This document shows positions 1-9,554 of a DNA stretch of 64,000 nucleotides, in pieces (the first letter of the stretch is position 1; the number at the start of each line of letters is the position of its first letter). Location of the stretch: assembly GCF_013307435.2 (NCBI RefSeq), contig NZ_CP102846.1, positions 248,001-312,000 of the forward strand. The letters are read 5' to 3'. The position numbers and the translations under genes were made by a program. The DNA comes from Microvirga terrae (GTDB lineage Bacteria; Pseudomonadota; Alphaproteobacteria; Rhizobiales; Beijerinckiaceae). The notes beneath the pieces were generated by a model that saw only the letters and a list, made by a program, of their open reading frames with translations, had not been told where the DNA came from and did not search any database.

Positions 1-990
1 TCGCCTATGACAGGGTGCTGATCGGCGACGGCATAAGGTTGCGAACCTGTTCGCTAAGCTCAAGCTTTGGCGCCGGATCGCGACCCGCTATGGCGGTCGG
101 CCTCATAGGCCTCGCCGGTCGACGGCCGCGTGGATCTTGGTCTACCGATAAAGCATGTACCAAGATCCGAGGGCAAGCTCCGCGATCCCGGATGCGCGAC
201 AGAATCGTACAGAGCCATGGGTGACGGATCGTGGGTCCAGCACTTTGCGCTGCAGTAACGGAATGCCTAATCATTACACCAAAGGATAGATGGGCCAAGC
301 CGTTGGCAGGCTTCAGACCAACCTACATACGGCCTCGTCTAACCTGCGTATAGTAGAGCCTCGGGCGCTTACCGGCTTATTCTCGCTGTCAAATTCATGC
401 CGCACCTGTGCGAACCCAGCTCAAAGGAGGTCAAGATGAAGTTGTCAATGTCACGTCGATCCAGGCGCTGGGTTCTCCGTGAGCTTGATCGCAGCGCCGC
501 GGCGCAGTTCCTCCATGCTGACGATCCGGACTTGCAGGCCGATCGAGACCTCGCGTCATCTCCGAATGTCGAACACAGAGCGGTCACCTCACGGAGCCCT
601 TTGTAAGGATGGACAACCTTGGCCCCGCGACACCATAGAGGGCCACATCCTGAAGGCCGGGACTCAGGTGTTGCTGGCGATGCCCATAGCGGCTTACATC
701 CAGTCGATGGGGGCAGGTCAACGGACCGCTCCAGTGCAGCAGAGACTAAGCGGACGTGCAACCGACTCAGCCTGAGCTCGGTGGTCAACAGGCCGCGACA
801 TGCCAGCATTCGGAGGAGCGTCGCTCTGGCAACTCTCCTGGCTCACCGCATTATGACACCTCGGCTGTGCCCGGCCCGCGCAGATAGATTCGAAATCCCA
901 AAACCGGTGCCTGCGGCGGTAATGCAACCAGATCTGACCTTCCGGCAGTCAAAGGGCCCAAACCCCGACCAAATGACTGGCCGGGTCGAT
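1..990. other. No recognisable gene
   Basis: Several short open frames occur on both strands here, but none matches a family I recognise and none has a convincing ribosome binding site. The stretch probably contains decayed DNA upstream of the protease relic that follows. No RNA gene or clear repeat was seen. Confidence 0.4.
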
Positions 991-1456
991 TCACCTCATG
1001 CTTGGCAGGCCCTCTGCCGGAGGATACCCTCCGAGTGCGCCATTAATCTTTCCGACCCGGTCGAGGTGCCGCTTACGACGAAGGCTGGCTCTGCTGCGAG
1101 AGGTCACGGAGCAGGTCAACGCCACAATCAAGCCGATGACTGACATGGAGCATTGAGGCATCGAGGATCACTGGGACTTCTCCGAGGACGGCTACTGCGA
1201 CTGCGAGGACTTCTAGCTTGTAAAACGCAAGCGCCTCATCGAGCAGGGTCTGGTGCGCCGCCCGCTGCGGATGGCGGTGGTTGTCGATCAGGACGGTATG
1301 GGGCATGCGGTCTTGCTCGTGCGGACCACATTGAGCGATCTCGTCTTCGACAATAGGACCCCGGCCGTTCTGGCTTGGAGTGACACGAGCTATTGGTTTA
1401 TCAAACGCGAAGGTCAAGACGATCCCGCTTGGGCAAACCTATTGGAGACATCTTGA
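991..1456 (+). pseudogene. Relic of a bacterial transglutaminase-like cysteine protease (BTLCP)
   Basis: Translation in two frames reproduces the C-terminal part of the BTLCP family (PF06035), predicted periplasmic cysteine proteases. The first frame gives ALCRRIPSECAINLSDPVEV. After a frame change near 1090 the second frame gives VNATIKPMTDMEH, the catalytic Cys in YCDCEDF, the catalytic His in GMGHAVLLVRTT and the Asp in VFDNRTP, ending at a normal stop at 1454. Two in-frame stops break the second frame: TGA at 1154, where the family has Trp after GluHis, and TAG at 1214. All three catalytic positions survive, so decay is fairly recent. The N-terminal part and signal peptide were not found. 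No product is expected. The family call is confident; the left boundary is approximate. Confidence 0.72.
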
Positions 1457-1936
1457 CCAGCCGCCCCTTTGAGCCGCTGAGTATCATGTCTGCAGCGGGC
1501 GCTCCATCAACTTAAAGCATAGATCAGCTGGTGCATCATCAATCCCGAGGCAAGCTCCTCCGCACGTAAAGGACTCGATGTTGCGTGCTTGGCTTAGACA
1601 ATCTCGGCTTCAAGGCCTCTGCCGGTGGTTACGACGCTCCTGTCTGCTGTGCTCCAGTGCCCTGCCACTGTTGGCGGCTCTGCCACTTCTTCAGCACATT
1701 CCGACGGCCCTGAGAGTCTCCGGCATCACTGCCCGGCCTTGCGGTAAGGTAAGTGCTATCCCGAGGTTTTAGAGCCAAGCCATCGAGTTCAGCGTGCGCA
1801 ATGCGGAGCGGGCCTGCGTTGTCAAACGTGACCTTGACTCGCCAAAGGTCGAGCATTCCACCGTGCGCGTTCCTGCAGAAAGGCGGGAGGCGGAATTCGA
1901 CGCGGACGGCTTCTGGATCCTGCTCGGTTGCGAAGT
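1457..1936. other. Unassigned stretch, possibly a gene remnant
   Basis: A minus-strand frame between 1940 and 1629 contains a protein-like run (VEFRLPPFCRNAHGG, then a segment rich in beta-type residues), but it abuts the kinase relic without a start signal and I do not recognise the family. It may be another fragment of decayed DNA. Confidence 0.25.
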
Positions 1937-2401
1937 TCAATCCTTTCTGTTTGTAACGATCTGCTTGCGGATCAGGCCGCGCTGGTGAACCTGGCCGAGC
2001 GCTGCCGCGATGCCGATCGCCAGCGGCAGGAACTGCGCCACCGGCAGGGGAGCGCCGAGGATCCGGGCGAGCGGCTCGCCGCTGGAATCCTCCAGCACCA
2101 GCACGGTCCGGCCACGCTCGCGCTCGCGCTTAAGTGGGCGCAGCGCCCAGGTGGGGTCGAGCTCGTCCTTGAGGGCAAGCTCGTGCGCGAGGCGATCAAC
2201 GCTGGCGGGGGACGGGTGCTCCGCGACGGGCACCACCGCCAGCACCGTGGTCTGATCGATTTGGCTCGGGCGTCGGCAGAGTGCGCGATCGCCGTCCTCC
2301 CACAGCACCTGGAGGTCCTGAACTCCCTTGCCGCCGGCCTGAAAGGATGGGTCCACCAGGGCTCCTCTGCCAAGCTGGGTGTGTTCGGTTGGTCTGGTCA
2401 C
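1937..2401 (-). pseudogene. N-terminal fragment of a large Ser/Thr kinase / ATPase / histidine kinase
   Basis: The 154-codon frame reads like the start of the large trifunctional regulators common in Methylobacteriaceae, which carry a Ser/Thr kinase domain, an AAA-type ATPase and a sensor histidine kinase. Recognisable pieces are VDPSFQAGGKGVQ, VLVLEDSSGEPLARILGAP and LAIGIAAALGQVHQRGLI, the last leading into the kinase catalytic loop. At that point the family would read HKDIKPAN, but here the sequence degenerates (RKQIV) and stops. The catalytic Asp and the whole ATPase and kinase C-terminus (normally well over 1000 residues more) are absent, so the fragment cannot signal. It is the only trace of a sensor kinase in the window. 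Confidence 0.65.
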
Positions 2402-2631
2402 AGATCAGCCACCATCAGCTTAACCCCGCGCCCCTGCCAGAGCTAGAGATCAGCATCGTCAGTTTCGTTTGGTGGATCCTGACCGCTGGCAAGCTGCATT
2501 ATTCGAGCTGGTGCAATGGGGACCCGCGAACTCACAATAATGGTGCTACATCAGTTCTGTGAAGGAGGTTCTACTCTCATCTCGGAGTGTGATAGTGGGC
2601 TGCCCGCTCCGAACAAGATCAAGTAGTATAC

Positions 2632-2667
2632 AAAAAAGCGCCCCGGCGCATAGCACGGCCGGGACGC
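2632..2667 (-). terminator. Rho-independent terminator (minus strand)
   Basis: Read on the minus strand, a 10-bp stem (GCGTCCCGGC pairing with GCCGGGGCGC, with one G-T wobble) closes an 8-10 nt loop and is followed at once by six T residues. It lies about 260 bp downstream of the cupin gene, which is the nearest minus-strand gene that could use it. Confidence 0.7.
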
Positions 2668-2925
2668 AAAGTTGGGATCACGTACAGAGGGGATGCGGGA
2701 GGATGTGATCCACTTGAAGTATGGAACAGTCTCGTCACCACGTCAGTCTGTGACATCTGACAGGAGGTAGGTCACCAACGGCTCGCGCTGAATTGCTTCT
2801 AGGGCCGAACTTATGCACACACCAAGCCATGATGGATGCTTGACTTTGTCCCAACTGGATCTCTGGACGCAGCTGTCTCTTGTCAGTTTAAGTTACTTGC
2901 GAGAAGGGCTTAACCGCGGCGACGT

Positions 2926-3402
2926 CTATTGACGCTCCGGGACTGTCAGAGGACTCTCTTTGGGGTCGACGATAAAGACCGCCAGCATACTGGAGGGTTC
3001 ACTGGCGCTCGCGTTCTCACTGACCCGGTGATGTGATCCCGGATCCTCATAGAAGCCTTCACCAGCTTGATATACTTTGGGCGCCCCTCCATTGATCTGG
3101 CTGCGAATGGAACCTGACAGCACGTAAGCGTAAATGAAGGCTGAGGGGGCGTGACGATGAGCCGGCGACTTCGCGCCCGGTGGGTAGGTCACCACGACGG
3201 CAACCATGCGTCGTCCTGAGATGTTGGGAATCAAGCGCTGGAAGACAGGTGTCACCGTCTCATGCAGGGTGGACCCTTCAACTTCCTGAGAAGCCGTGTT
3301 CGTTGCCTTCTGCTCCGACCCATATGCGCGCCCATCCGCAATCCCAAGTGTGATTGCGATGCCGATCGCACCGAAGATTTGTTTCAACATCGTAGTTTTC
3401 AT
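2926..3402 (-). CDS. Exported cupin-domain protein
   Basis: A 158-residue protein with an N-terminal export signal (MKTTMLKQIFGAIGIAITLG, likely cleaved after the Ala/Gly-rich region near residue 28) followed by one small cupin barrel. The cupin metal-binding pattern is visible as PAHRHAPSAFIYAYVLSG (motif 1 with two His and a later Glu/Tyr position) and GEGFYEDPGSHHRVSENAS (motif 2). Proteins of this type bind a divalent metal and range from dioxygenases and isomerases to sensors, so the substrate cannot be named. It is encoded alone, with a good terminator downstream on the same strand. The next gene upstream on this strand, the HD-domain protein, ends about 210 bp away, so co-transcription is possible but not shown. 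Confidence 0.8.
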   Translation of the reverse strand: MKTTMLKQIFGAIGIAITLGIADGRAYGSEQKATNTASQEVEGSTLHETVTPVFQRLIPNISGRRMVAVVVTYPPGAKSPAHRHAPSAFIYAYVLSGSIRSQINGGAPKVYQAGEGFYEDPGSHHRVSENASASEPSSMLAVFIVDPKESPLTVPERQ

Positions 3403-3610
3403 TGTCTTGGCCTCGCGTTAGAGACATCACAGGCGAGCCAGTAGCCATGATGAAGGTCAGGCTCGAACTGTCGTCCACTGGAGAGAGCGGCTCGAACGAT
3501 CTACGTCCGGTCACATCGCGTGGGGTCAGCGATAGAGTCCTTGGTGCTGCCTTTGCACACTGGCTTCGCCTTTAAGATAGGTTCCAGGAGTGATCTCTGC
3601 CACGTAGACG

Positions 3611-4252
3611 TTAGCTCGGCCAAGCGGAGCCAAGTATAATTGAGCAGAAATTCATCCGCTTGTAGTTGGGATCTTTCAGCGCCAGCACGTCCGCTTTTAC
3701 ATTGCCAAACGTGGTCTCTGGTTTCATTATGGCACCTTCCGCGAAGTGATCGATGATGCTTTCCTTGAAATTGGCTTCCCGTGGATGGTGCGTGCATACA
3801 TGGTCACGCTGCTCATGCGTAAAGTCGTGATAACCAACACCGAGAACATCCATCTCGACACCGGCAGTTACGAGCGCAATGGTCGGACGCATGTGTTCGG
3901 GGATGCCAGGCGTCGTGTGAAGTGCGATCGCGGTCCAAACATCCTCGATATCTCGCTCGGGAACACCGTAGCCCTTCATGAACTCCCGCGCCGCATTAGC
4001 GCCATCGACCTCAAAGCGCAGGTTAGGGCTCGAATAGGCTTTGGTCAGCCCCATATCATGGAACATCGCGCCCAGATACAGCAACTCGGGATCATATTTG
4101 AGGCCGCGGCGCTCACCGGCGAGCGCGCCCCAAAAGAAAACGCGACGGCTATGATTGTAAAGCAAGTCGTCCTCTGTATCCCGGACGAGTTGGGTGGCAG
4201 CGCGTGCGATGGTACTGTCCGGAACAGTGATACCGGCGACAACATCATACAT
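3611..4252 (-). CDS. HD-domain protein, cyanamide hydratase-like
   Basis: A 213-residue protein carrying the HD metal-dependent hydrolase signature in family order: His34 in LLYNHSRRVFFWG, His65-Asp66 in LGAMFHDMGLT, His111 in IALHTTPG and a later Asp in VEMDVLG. The pattern and length fit the cyanamide hydratase / nitrile-related HD branch (typically about 210-240 residues), whose fungal members hydrate cyanamide to urea. Bacterial members mostly have unproven substrates, so the activity is inferred only at family level. There is no signal peptide, so it should be cytosolic. It sits between the cupin gene and the IS630 remnant with no clear operon partner. Confidence 0.78.
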   Translation of the reverse strand: MYDVVAGITVPDSTIARAATQLVRDTEDDLLYNHSRRVFFWGALAGERRGLKYDPELLYLGAMFHDMGLTKAYSSPNLRFEVDGANAAREFMKGYGVPERDIEDVWTAIALHTTPGIPEHMRPTIALVTAGVEMDVLGVGYHDFTHEQRDHVCTHHPREANFKESIIDHFAEGAIMKPETTFGNVKADVLALKDPNYKRMNFCSIILGSAWPS

Positions 4253-4499
4253 TGGATGAATTCCTTGTTCGGGCGAGCCTCCGCCAGGTCACGAACTGAT
4301 AGGCGAACGCAATGCTGTTGCTACTAGTCGGCCCACACCAACTGCGGTCTCGAAGCGGTGCAGTTGCGTGACCTGGGTGCTATCTTCGGTGATCTCAGCT
4401 TGAGCCAGCAACACGGCTTGGCTCACTTATCAGGACAGCAGCACGTCAATTCGTGCCAAGGTCGCGAGAAGTAGAGTTGGCGGTTATGGCAATGTCCTA

Positions 4500-5426
4500 A
4501 TGATCTTCACGGGATGAGGTAACGGAGAGGTCTGCATGGCGGAGGCAGCGGACGATCATCTGGTGTGACGTTTGAGGCGGCCGAACTCGCGCCGGGCAAG
4601 CCGGTGCAGGTCGTTGACTGAGCTGGGCCGCAAAGTAGGCCGTGGTTGCTCGGTAGCGGTGGGCAACAAGCCGATCCCACACCACCAGCAGCGGCGTGCC
4701 GATCCTGCGGCGGAAGAAGCGCAGGACCGAGATCACGGTCTCACTTGAGACGCTGGTGCGAAACTGGCGGGTAACCAGCCGTCCGTCTGGCGTGACCGCC
4801 ACGATGCTCAATACCCCGCGCCGCTTGTCCACCCGCTGCAGCACCGGGTCAGCCCGCGCCGCGCCCAGGTCGTGCCCGACCGGATGCGGAAGCTGTGCCC
4901 GGTCTCGTCCCAGAGGACCAGAGTCCGATGCTCCCGGTATGCCCTTTCTCAATGCCACCCAGTCCCGCTTGGGCCAGACCACGATCACGAGTCTATCCCG
5001 CTCTTTGGCCCTTGTGGCAGGACGCTGCACGCTGAAGCCATGCGCCTTCAGGAGTCGCTCCAGATCGCGCGGGGGTAGTGGACCCGAACTCGCGCTCGAT
5101 CATGGCTGCCATGCGCTTAAGGGTCCAGCGCTCTGTGGCAAAGTCCGCCGCTATGGCACCCCACTCCAGTAGCCCGCCGAGCCGCGTCAAGGCCTTGTCA
5201 TCGACGCGGGGGATGGTCTCGGGATGGATCGCGCTGTCAGACCGCGCGGGTCCTCCTGGGCCACGGTATCGGCCCAGCGGCAGACACTGGCGCGACTGCC
5301 CCCCACATGCCGCGCGATCTTGGCATGCGAAAGCTGTCCCTGGCGCAACAGCGTCGCGGCCACTAGGCGACGCTCCTCCATCTGCTCGGTTGTCAAATGC
5401 GTCAGTCGCCACACGTCGCCGACCAT
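4500..5426 (-). pseudogene. IS630-family transposase, multiply frameshifted
   Basis: Three different minus-strand frames must be joined to read the transposase. The first gives the helix-turn-helix region (MVGDVWRLTHLTTEQMEERR, then HAKIARHVGGSRASVCRWAD). The second gives ALTRLGGLLEWGAIAADF and TLKRMAAMIEREFG. The third gives RLVIVVWPKRDWVALRKG, SIVAVTPDGRLVTRQF and TPLLVVWDRL. After YFAAQL the sequence jumps to the DLHRLARREFGRLKRHTR-type tail in another frame, skipping the segment expected to hold the last catalytic acidic residue. With more than two frame breaks and an internal deletion, programmed frameshifting cannot rescue it. Confidence 0.75.
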
Positions 5427-5486
5427 CGCACACCTCCTTACGGTGACGGACACTGCCCTATGTTCCACTACCTGCGTGAAGATCAT
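4500..5486 (-). mobile_element. IS630-family element, inactive
   Basis: The element is bounded by matching inverted ends: ATGATCTTCACG at 4500 and its complement CGTGAAGATCAT ending at 5486. TA dinucleotides flank both ends (4498-4499 and 5487-5488), the expected IS630/Tc1-type target duplication. Total length is 987 bp. The ends look intact, but the transposase inside is broken in several frames and lacks part of the catalytic domain, so the element could move only with help from a related transposase. Confidence 0.75.
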
Positions 5487-5488
5487 TA

Positions 5489-6062
5489 GGGCTGATCAGT
5501 AACCAGTCCTCCAACCCTGCACCGGTGGCGTGCGGCCACTCCGTTTGGCTCAGTCGTACCGCCCTCGCCCGCACTCAGCCGTCCCCCGTCTCGGGTCGGC
5601 ATGGGCTCCGGCCAATCGTCCATCTGCTTCAGCCTGGGTCGCTGAGCGGAGGTGCCGTCAGAACATAGCCGCGCCCATGGTCCTCGATCAGTTGCTCGGT
5701 TTGATGGTTAGCGTCGCACTCGCAGTCACCATCACCCGCAGGCATGACACGCCGGTTGCACTTCTCATAGAACCTGTTCACGACGGTTCGTTTCCAAAGG
5801 CGACATTATCCGAGCGAAAGAGCGCTTCTAGAATTGGACGGAAACAGGCAGTATAGGGCTTGAGTGGCAAGCAAGCGAACTCCGTCCATCTACACCTCCC
5901 GCGATATGGTTGTCAGGATTTAGTCTGCAGGTTTCAGGACGAAATCAACCTTTTGCGTCTATCGGATTCCATAGGTAGTTCATGGGCGAATAACTCTCAC
6001 AATAACGCCAGGACTTGGCTCACACCCATTGCGGGCAAGTCAGCAAGCAGTATCGCACGCAC
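5489..6062. other. No recognisable gene
   Basis: Short frames are present on the plus strand but lack family resemblance and ribosome binding sites. Nothing else was seen between the IS630 element and the DUF1127 gene. Confidence 0.4.
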
Positions 6063-6218
6063 TCAATCTCGAGCATTCTTGTGAGAAAAGTTATAAACTT
6101 GGGAGCGGGAAAGGCCCACGTCATCAAGCTCTCGGTCAGAGAAGTGAGATAGCTCGAAGATGGTGCGGCGGTACTGTCGGTAGTTAGCGATCCTAGAAAG
6201 GAAAAATGCTACCAGCAT
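6063..6218 (-). CDS. DUF1127-family small protein
   Basis: A 51-residue frame on the minus strand reads MLVAFFLSRIANYRQYRRTI, then FELSHFSDRELDDVGLSRS and a short basic tail. The core EL-x2-FSDRELDDVGLSR matches the DUF1127 consensus (EL-x2-L-x-DR-x-L-x-DIGL). A GGAGA sequence lies 5-6 nt before the ATG. DUF1127 proteins are small, Arg-rich and abundant in Rhizobiales; some affect RNA turnover and phosphate or stress responses. The role of this one is unknown. It is monocistronic, with no gene within 300 bp on either side. Confidence 0.72.
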   Translation of the reverse strand: MLVAFFLSRIANYRQYRRTIFELSHFSDRELDDVGLSRSQVYNFSHKNARD

Positions 6219-6551
6219 AAGAGTCTCCGGAATTTCCGATTCGGGTTAGTATTTACATCAAGCCTGTTGCGGCGCGACGGCATACGGCAGCTCTGGTACT
6301 CCCTTATTCCGAATTTGCGTACCTTATGTACGAGTTAACAAAGGTCTCATAATGTGGATGCCCTGCAGCCATCACGAAGTTGTAAATCAATCATATGCTT
6401 GCCCATTGACCCACTGCGGGAGCCGACGTGAAGTTACCGATCGATCGAATTGGAAACCCTAGTGAACGGAGGAGCGACAACGGCATCGCTCGCCGTGTCT
6501 TCGTCATGGCAACTGATGTGACTGGCGTTCGGCACCATCGCATATGATGCA

Positions 6552-7580
6552 TCACCCAGACCGCTGGCCGGTCGAAGTCAAGCTTCTATAGCGGGTTATT
6601 GTTGTGACGCTCTGGGTAAATGGCATCGGCAATCCCTGAAGGTCAGCGAACTCGAGTACAGCGTCAACAATTGCCGCAAGTTCTAGCGGACGCCCCATCT
6701 CGTAGTCCTGAAGCATTGAGGTTTTGGCGTCGCCCATGCTCTTGGTAAAATCGAGAAGTTGCCTTGGTGACATTTCAACGCGTGCTCCAAAAGAGGCTGC
6801 AACCAACAGCGCTTCATTGAGCAGTTGCCGGCTGACATGTGCTAGAGAAGAGTCGCCAGCGAGTTCCCGCAGCGTCGCTCCCGTTGCGACAGACAGCGGA
6901 TTGAATACAAGGTTGCCAATTACTTTTGTCCAAAGCGGATCTCGAACTCGCTCACTCACGCGCGTTTCGATTCCACTTCTGATCAGTATCTTTGCGAGCG
7001 CTTCCGTACGAACTCGGGGTTCGTTATCGATTTCTCCGATAATCAATCGTAAAGGATTTAAGCTACGAGCTGTGCCTGGTGCGGGCCGGTCTGCTGTGAA
7101 CATCGCGACGCAACCAATTACATGAGCCGAAGGTAGAAGCCGCTTTAGACAGCCGTCAGGATCGACGGATTTGACATTCCTGCCGCTGTATTGACCTGCC
7201 TCACCCTCGAAATACCACCAAGGAATTCCGTTTATCACGGGAACGATGATTGTATCCGGCCCAATGAGATTCTGAGTCCAGGACGCTATTGAGGCTAGAT
7301 CTTGGGCCTTCGAGCTAAGAAAAACGACATCTTGCGGAGGTATATCTGGCCCTTCTGCAACCGGAACCCGAACCGTGTGTTTGCCGTACACATCCGTTAA
7401 CTGCAAGCCATTCTCTTGAATAACATTGAGGCTCTGACCGCGCGCCGCAATGGTCACTTGAAGTCCATTCAACGCCATCCGGGTTGCTAGCGTAATGCCG
7501 ATAGCGCCAGGCCCGGCGACGCAAATTCGTTGCAATGGTGGAAGCTCTGCTCGGATGCGTTCGGAAAATTCTCGTAACAC
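6552..7580 (-). CDS. Ketopantoate reductase (ApbA/PanE) family oxidoreductase
   Basis: A 342-residue protein with the two-domain fold of 2-dehydropantoate 2-reductases. The Rossmann nucleotide loop GPGAIGITLATRMALNG is at residues 24-40. VVFLSSKAQDL fits the family's conserved Lys/Asn region after the sheet, VPVINGIPWWYF matches the V-x-NG segment, and KVIGNLVFNPLSVATG and EMGRPLELAAIVDAV match the C-terminal substrate domain. The start is GTG at 7580, supported by an AAGGAG sequence 7 nt upstream. True PanE makes pantoate for coenzyme A, but this longer NGIPWW-type branch is widely distributed in duplicate and often works on other 2-oxoacids, so the substrate is open. No pantothenate gene is adjacent. 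Confidence 0.85.
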   Translation of the reverse strand: MLREFSERIRAELPPLQRICVAGPGAIGITLATRMALNGLQVTIAARGQSLNVIQENGLQLTDVYGKHTVRVPVAEGPDIPPQDVVFLSSKAQDLASIASWTQNLIGPDTIIVPVINGIPWWYFEGEAGQYSGRNVKSVDPDGCLKRLLPSAHVIGCVAMFTADRPAPGTARSLNPLRLIIGEIDNEPRVRTEALAKILIRSGIETRVSERVRDPLWTKVIGNLVFNPLSVATGATLRELAGDSSLAHVSRQLLNEALLVAASFGARVEMSPRQLLDFTKSMGDAKTSMLQDYEMGRPLELAAIVDAVLEFADLQGLPMPFTQSVTTITRYRSLTSTGQRSG

Positions 7581-7891
7581 GATTCGCTCCTTTAGATCCT
7601 TGGTCGCGATACTGTTTTAGAAAGTCGGAACAACCCGAATTGTGGTAGAGGAGCCAGTATCAATGTTTGGTCACCACATCACTTGAGTGTAGCTTTTGAA
7701 GCTGACTGCTCTTCTTGAGCAGCCGTGCATGTAGCCTGCAGCGGGATTCCGCCGGCAGGGAGTTGAGACTGGCGCGGCGGAGCGATCATGGTGTTCTTTA
7801 TGGCGATTGCCGGTTGTGCGAGCAACACCGCCGAGCCGGCTCATCAGGACAACACCCCAGCATTTAGTGACAACAACCGTTGAGAGCATCA

Positions 7892-8146
7892 ATGTCGGTT
7901 CAGAGACTTGGAATCGTGATCCAGGAGGGCGTTCAGGCGCTGGACGTGGCCGGCCCGGTCGACGTGTTTGCCGAGACCAACGCCTATATCCCGGCCGCCG
8001 ATCGCTACGAGACCGTTCTGATCGGCCCGCGTCGTGCACCGCTGCGGGCGTCCAACAACATTCAGATCGTTGCCGATGTGGGCCTTGAGGAGGCCACCGG
8101 ACCCTTTGATGTTCTGCTGGTCGCCGGAAGGCACGCGCTGCCCTAA
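7892..8146 (+). pseudogene. GlxA-type regulator, N-terminal fragment
   Basis: The 85-codon frame encodes the start of a DJ-1/PfpI domain as found in GlxA-family AraC regulators: MSVQRLGIVIQEGVQALDVA, then GPVDVFAETN, YETVLIGPRRAPLRASNN and FDVLLVAGRHALP. The frame ends at TAA where the family continues with (A/T)FERD; the bases after the stop still read FERLQP, so a nonsense change came first. The remaining DJ-1 domain and the AraC helix-turn-helix are missing. A separately decayed C-terminal piece of the same family lies near 55 kb on the other strand; whether they come from one gene cannot be shown. Confidence 0.65.
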
Positions 8147-8708
8147 TTTGAACGGTTGCAGCCGTCCAGCGAGCGAACGGTTCTGATACCAGTGTCGCTG
8201 CTCGAGCCGTAGAATGGACCGCTCCTAAGCCGCCAGCAGCTGGCGCACCTGATCCAGGTACCCAAAGTACTGGTTCGCGGTGCGACGCAGCAACCTAGGT
8301 TGAGCGTGGTGGTATCGGCGGTAGGCTCGCTGTTTCAGCTTTGCCGGTCCAGGTTCGGGATGTGTCTCAACGAGAGCAGCGCTGCGCGGTGTTTGTAATC
8401 GCAATCCCCCTGCCCTCGGCAACGTTAAGTTGCTCATGCTCAATCCCTGCGACATTGGGTGGAGTCTCCTGCTTTGGGCTCACGATCTTGTCCTTCAGAT
8501 GGAAAGGCACAGCGAGTGTATCTGTAGGACACCCCCCGAGTTGGGCGCCCAGGCTCCCGATCCTAACGAGCTTCCCTTCGTCAGGCTAAAGTTTATAGAA
8601 TCGTGAACTATCTCTCCGGCTAGCGATTGCTGTTCTAGATTGGATTCAGTGTCTGGCGACTCTGCCGGTATGCCGACGCGGCTGAGTAGCGACCAGAGAA
8701 AACGGAAA
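8147..8708. other. No recognisable gene
   Basis: The stretch between the GlxA fragment and trpC holds only short frames. One minus-strand frame at 8225-8455 ends in LLRRTANQYFGYLDQVRQLL, which could be the tail of a mobile-element protein, but I cannot assign it. Confidence 0.3.
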
Positions 8709-9518
8709 CTAGCGTGCTCGTGCCGCCTCGCCGAACAGGAGCTTTCGCGTGGCGCTCGCCACATCCGCCTGACGCATGAGGCTCTCGCCCACAAGAAACG
8801 TGCGGATATCGACCCTCGACAGACGCTCGATGTCGGAGAGCGTGAAGATCCCGCTTTCTCCGACGACAATGCGGTCCGCCAGGATCAGAGGAGCCAACTC
8901 CTCGCTGACGCCGAGCGATACCTCGAAGGTGCGTAGATTCCGATTGTTGATGCCGACTAGCCTGGTGCCAAGGGGCAGGGCACGGTCGAGTTCCGCCCGA
9001 TCGTGCACTTCCACCAGCACGTCCATGCCGAGATCATGGGCGGTATCGATCAAGACGCGAGCTTCGTCGTCGGTGACGCTCGCCATGATCACAAGAATGC
9101 AGTCTGCCCCCCAGGTCCGGGCCTCATAGACCTGGTAGGGTTCGAACAGGAAGTCCTTGCGCAGGGCCGGCAGGCCCGATGCGTCGCGGGCCTGAGCCAA
9201 GTACTCGGGCTTGCCCTGGAAGGACGGCTCGTCGGTCAGGACCGACAGGCAGGTGGCGCCGCCCTCGGCATAGGCCCGGGCGAGGCTCGGCGGGTCGAAG
9301 TCGGCGCGGATCAGTCCCTTCGATGGGCTTGCCTTTTTGACCTCGGCGATGAGGGCCGGGCGCCCCTCGGCAAGATGGCGCTCGATGGCACCAGCAAATC
9401 CGCGAGCCGGAGCAGCCGAGCGGGCGCGCCGCTCCATCTCGGGCGGCGAAACCGCCGCTTTCGCGGCAGCGATCTCCCGGCGTTTGTAGGCTTCGATTTT
9501 GCTGAGAATGTTGTTCAT
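8709..9518 (-). CDS. trpC: Indole-3-glycerol phosphate synthase
   Basis: A 269-residue TIM-barrel enzyme that closes the indole ring in tryptophan synthesis, converting carboxyphenylamino-deoxyribulose phosphate to indole-3-glycerol phosphate. Family landmarks are in place: N-terminal [13 protein letters not shown], the catalytic-loop segment [11 protein letters not shown] (residues 59-68), [12 protein letters not shown] with the catalytic Lys121, [12 protein letters not shown], and GESGIF followed by FLVGESLMR for phosphate binding. The start [12 protein letters not shown] is chosen because it matches the family; 12 further codons are open upstream. No other trp gene is nearby, whereas in Rhizobiales trpC normally sits with trpD, moaC and moeA, so this is likely a displaced or second copy. 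It diverges from the polyketide synthase gene. Confidence 0.93.
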   Translation of the reverse strand: MNNILSKIEAYKRREIAAAKAAVSPPEMERRARSAAPARGFAGAIERHLAEGRPALIAEVKKASPSKGLIRADFDPPSLARAYAEGGATCLSVLTDEPSFQGKPEYLAQARDASGLPALRKDFLFEPYQVYEARTWGADCILVIMASVTDDEARVLIDTAHDLGMDVLVEVHDRAELDRALPLGTRLVGINNRNLRTFEVSLGVSEELAPLILADRIVVGESGIFTLSDIERLSRVDIRTFLVGESLMRQADVASATRKLLFGEAARAR

Positions 9519-9554
9519 GGCAGGGTAGTCATTTGGCAGAGAGTGCACAAGCAA

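Noticed and set aside
4500..5426. Programmed frameshifting as an explanation for the broken IS630 transposase
   Set aside because: At least three frames and an internal deletion are needed, more than any programmed event could explain.
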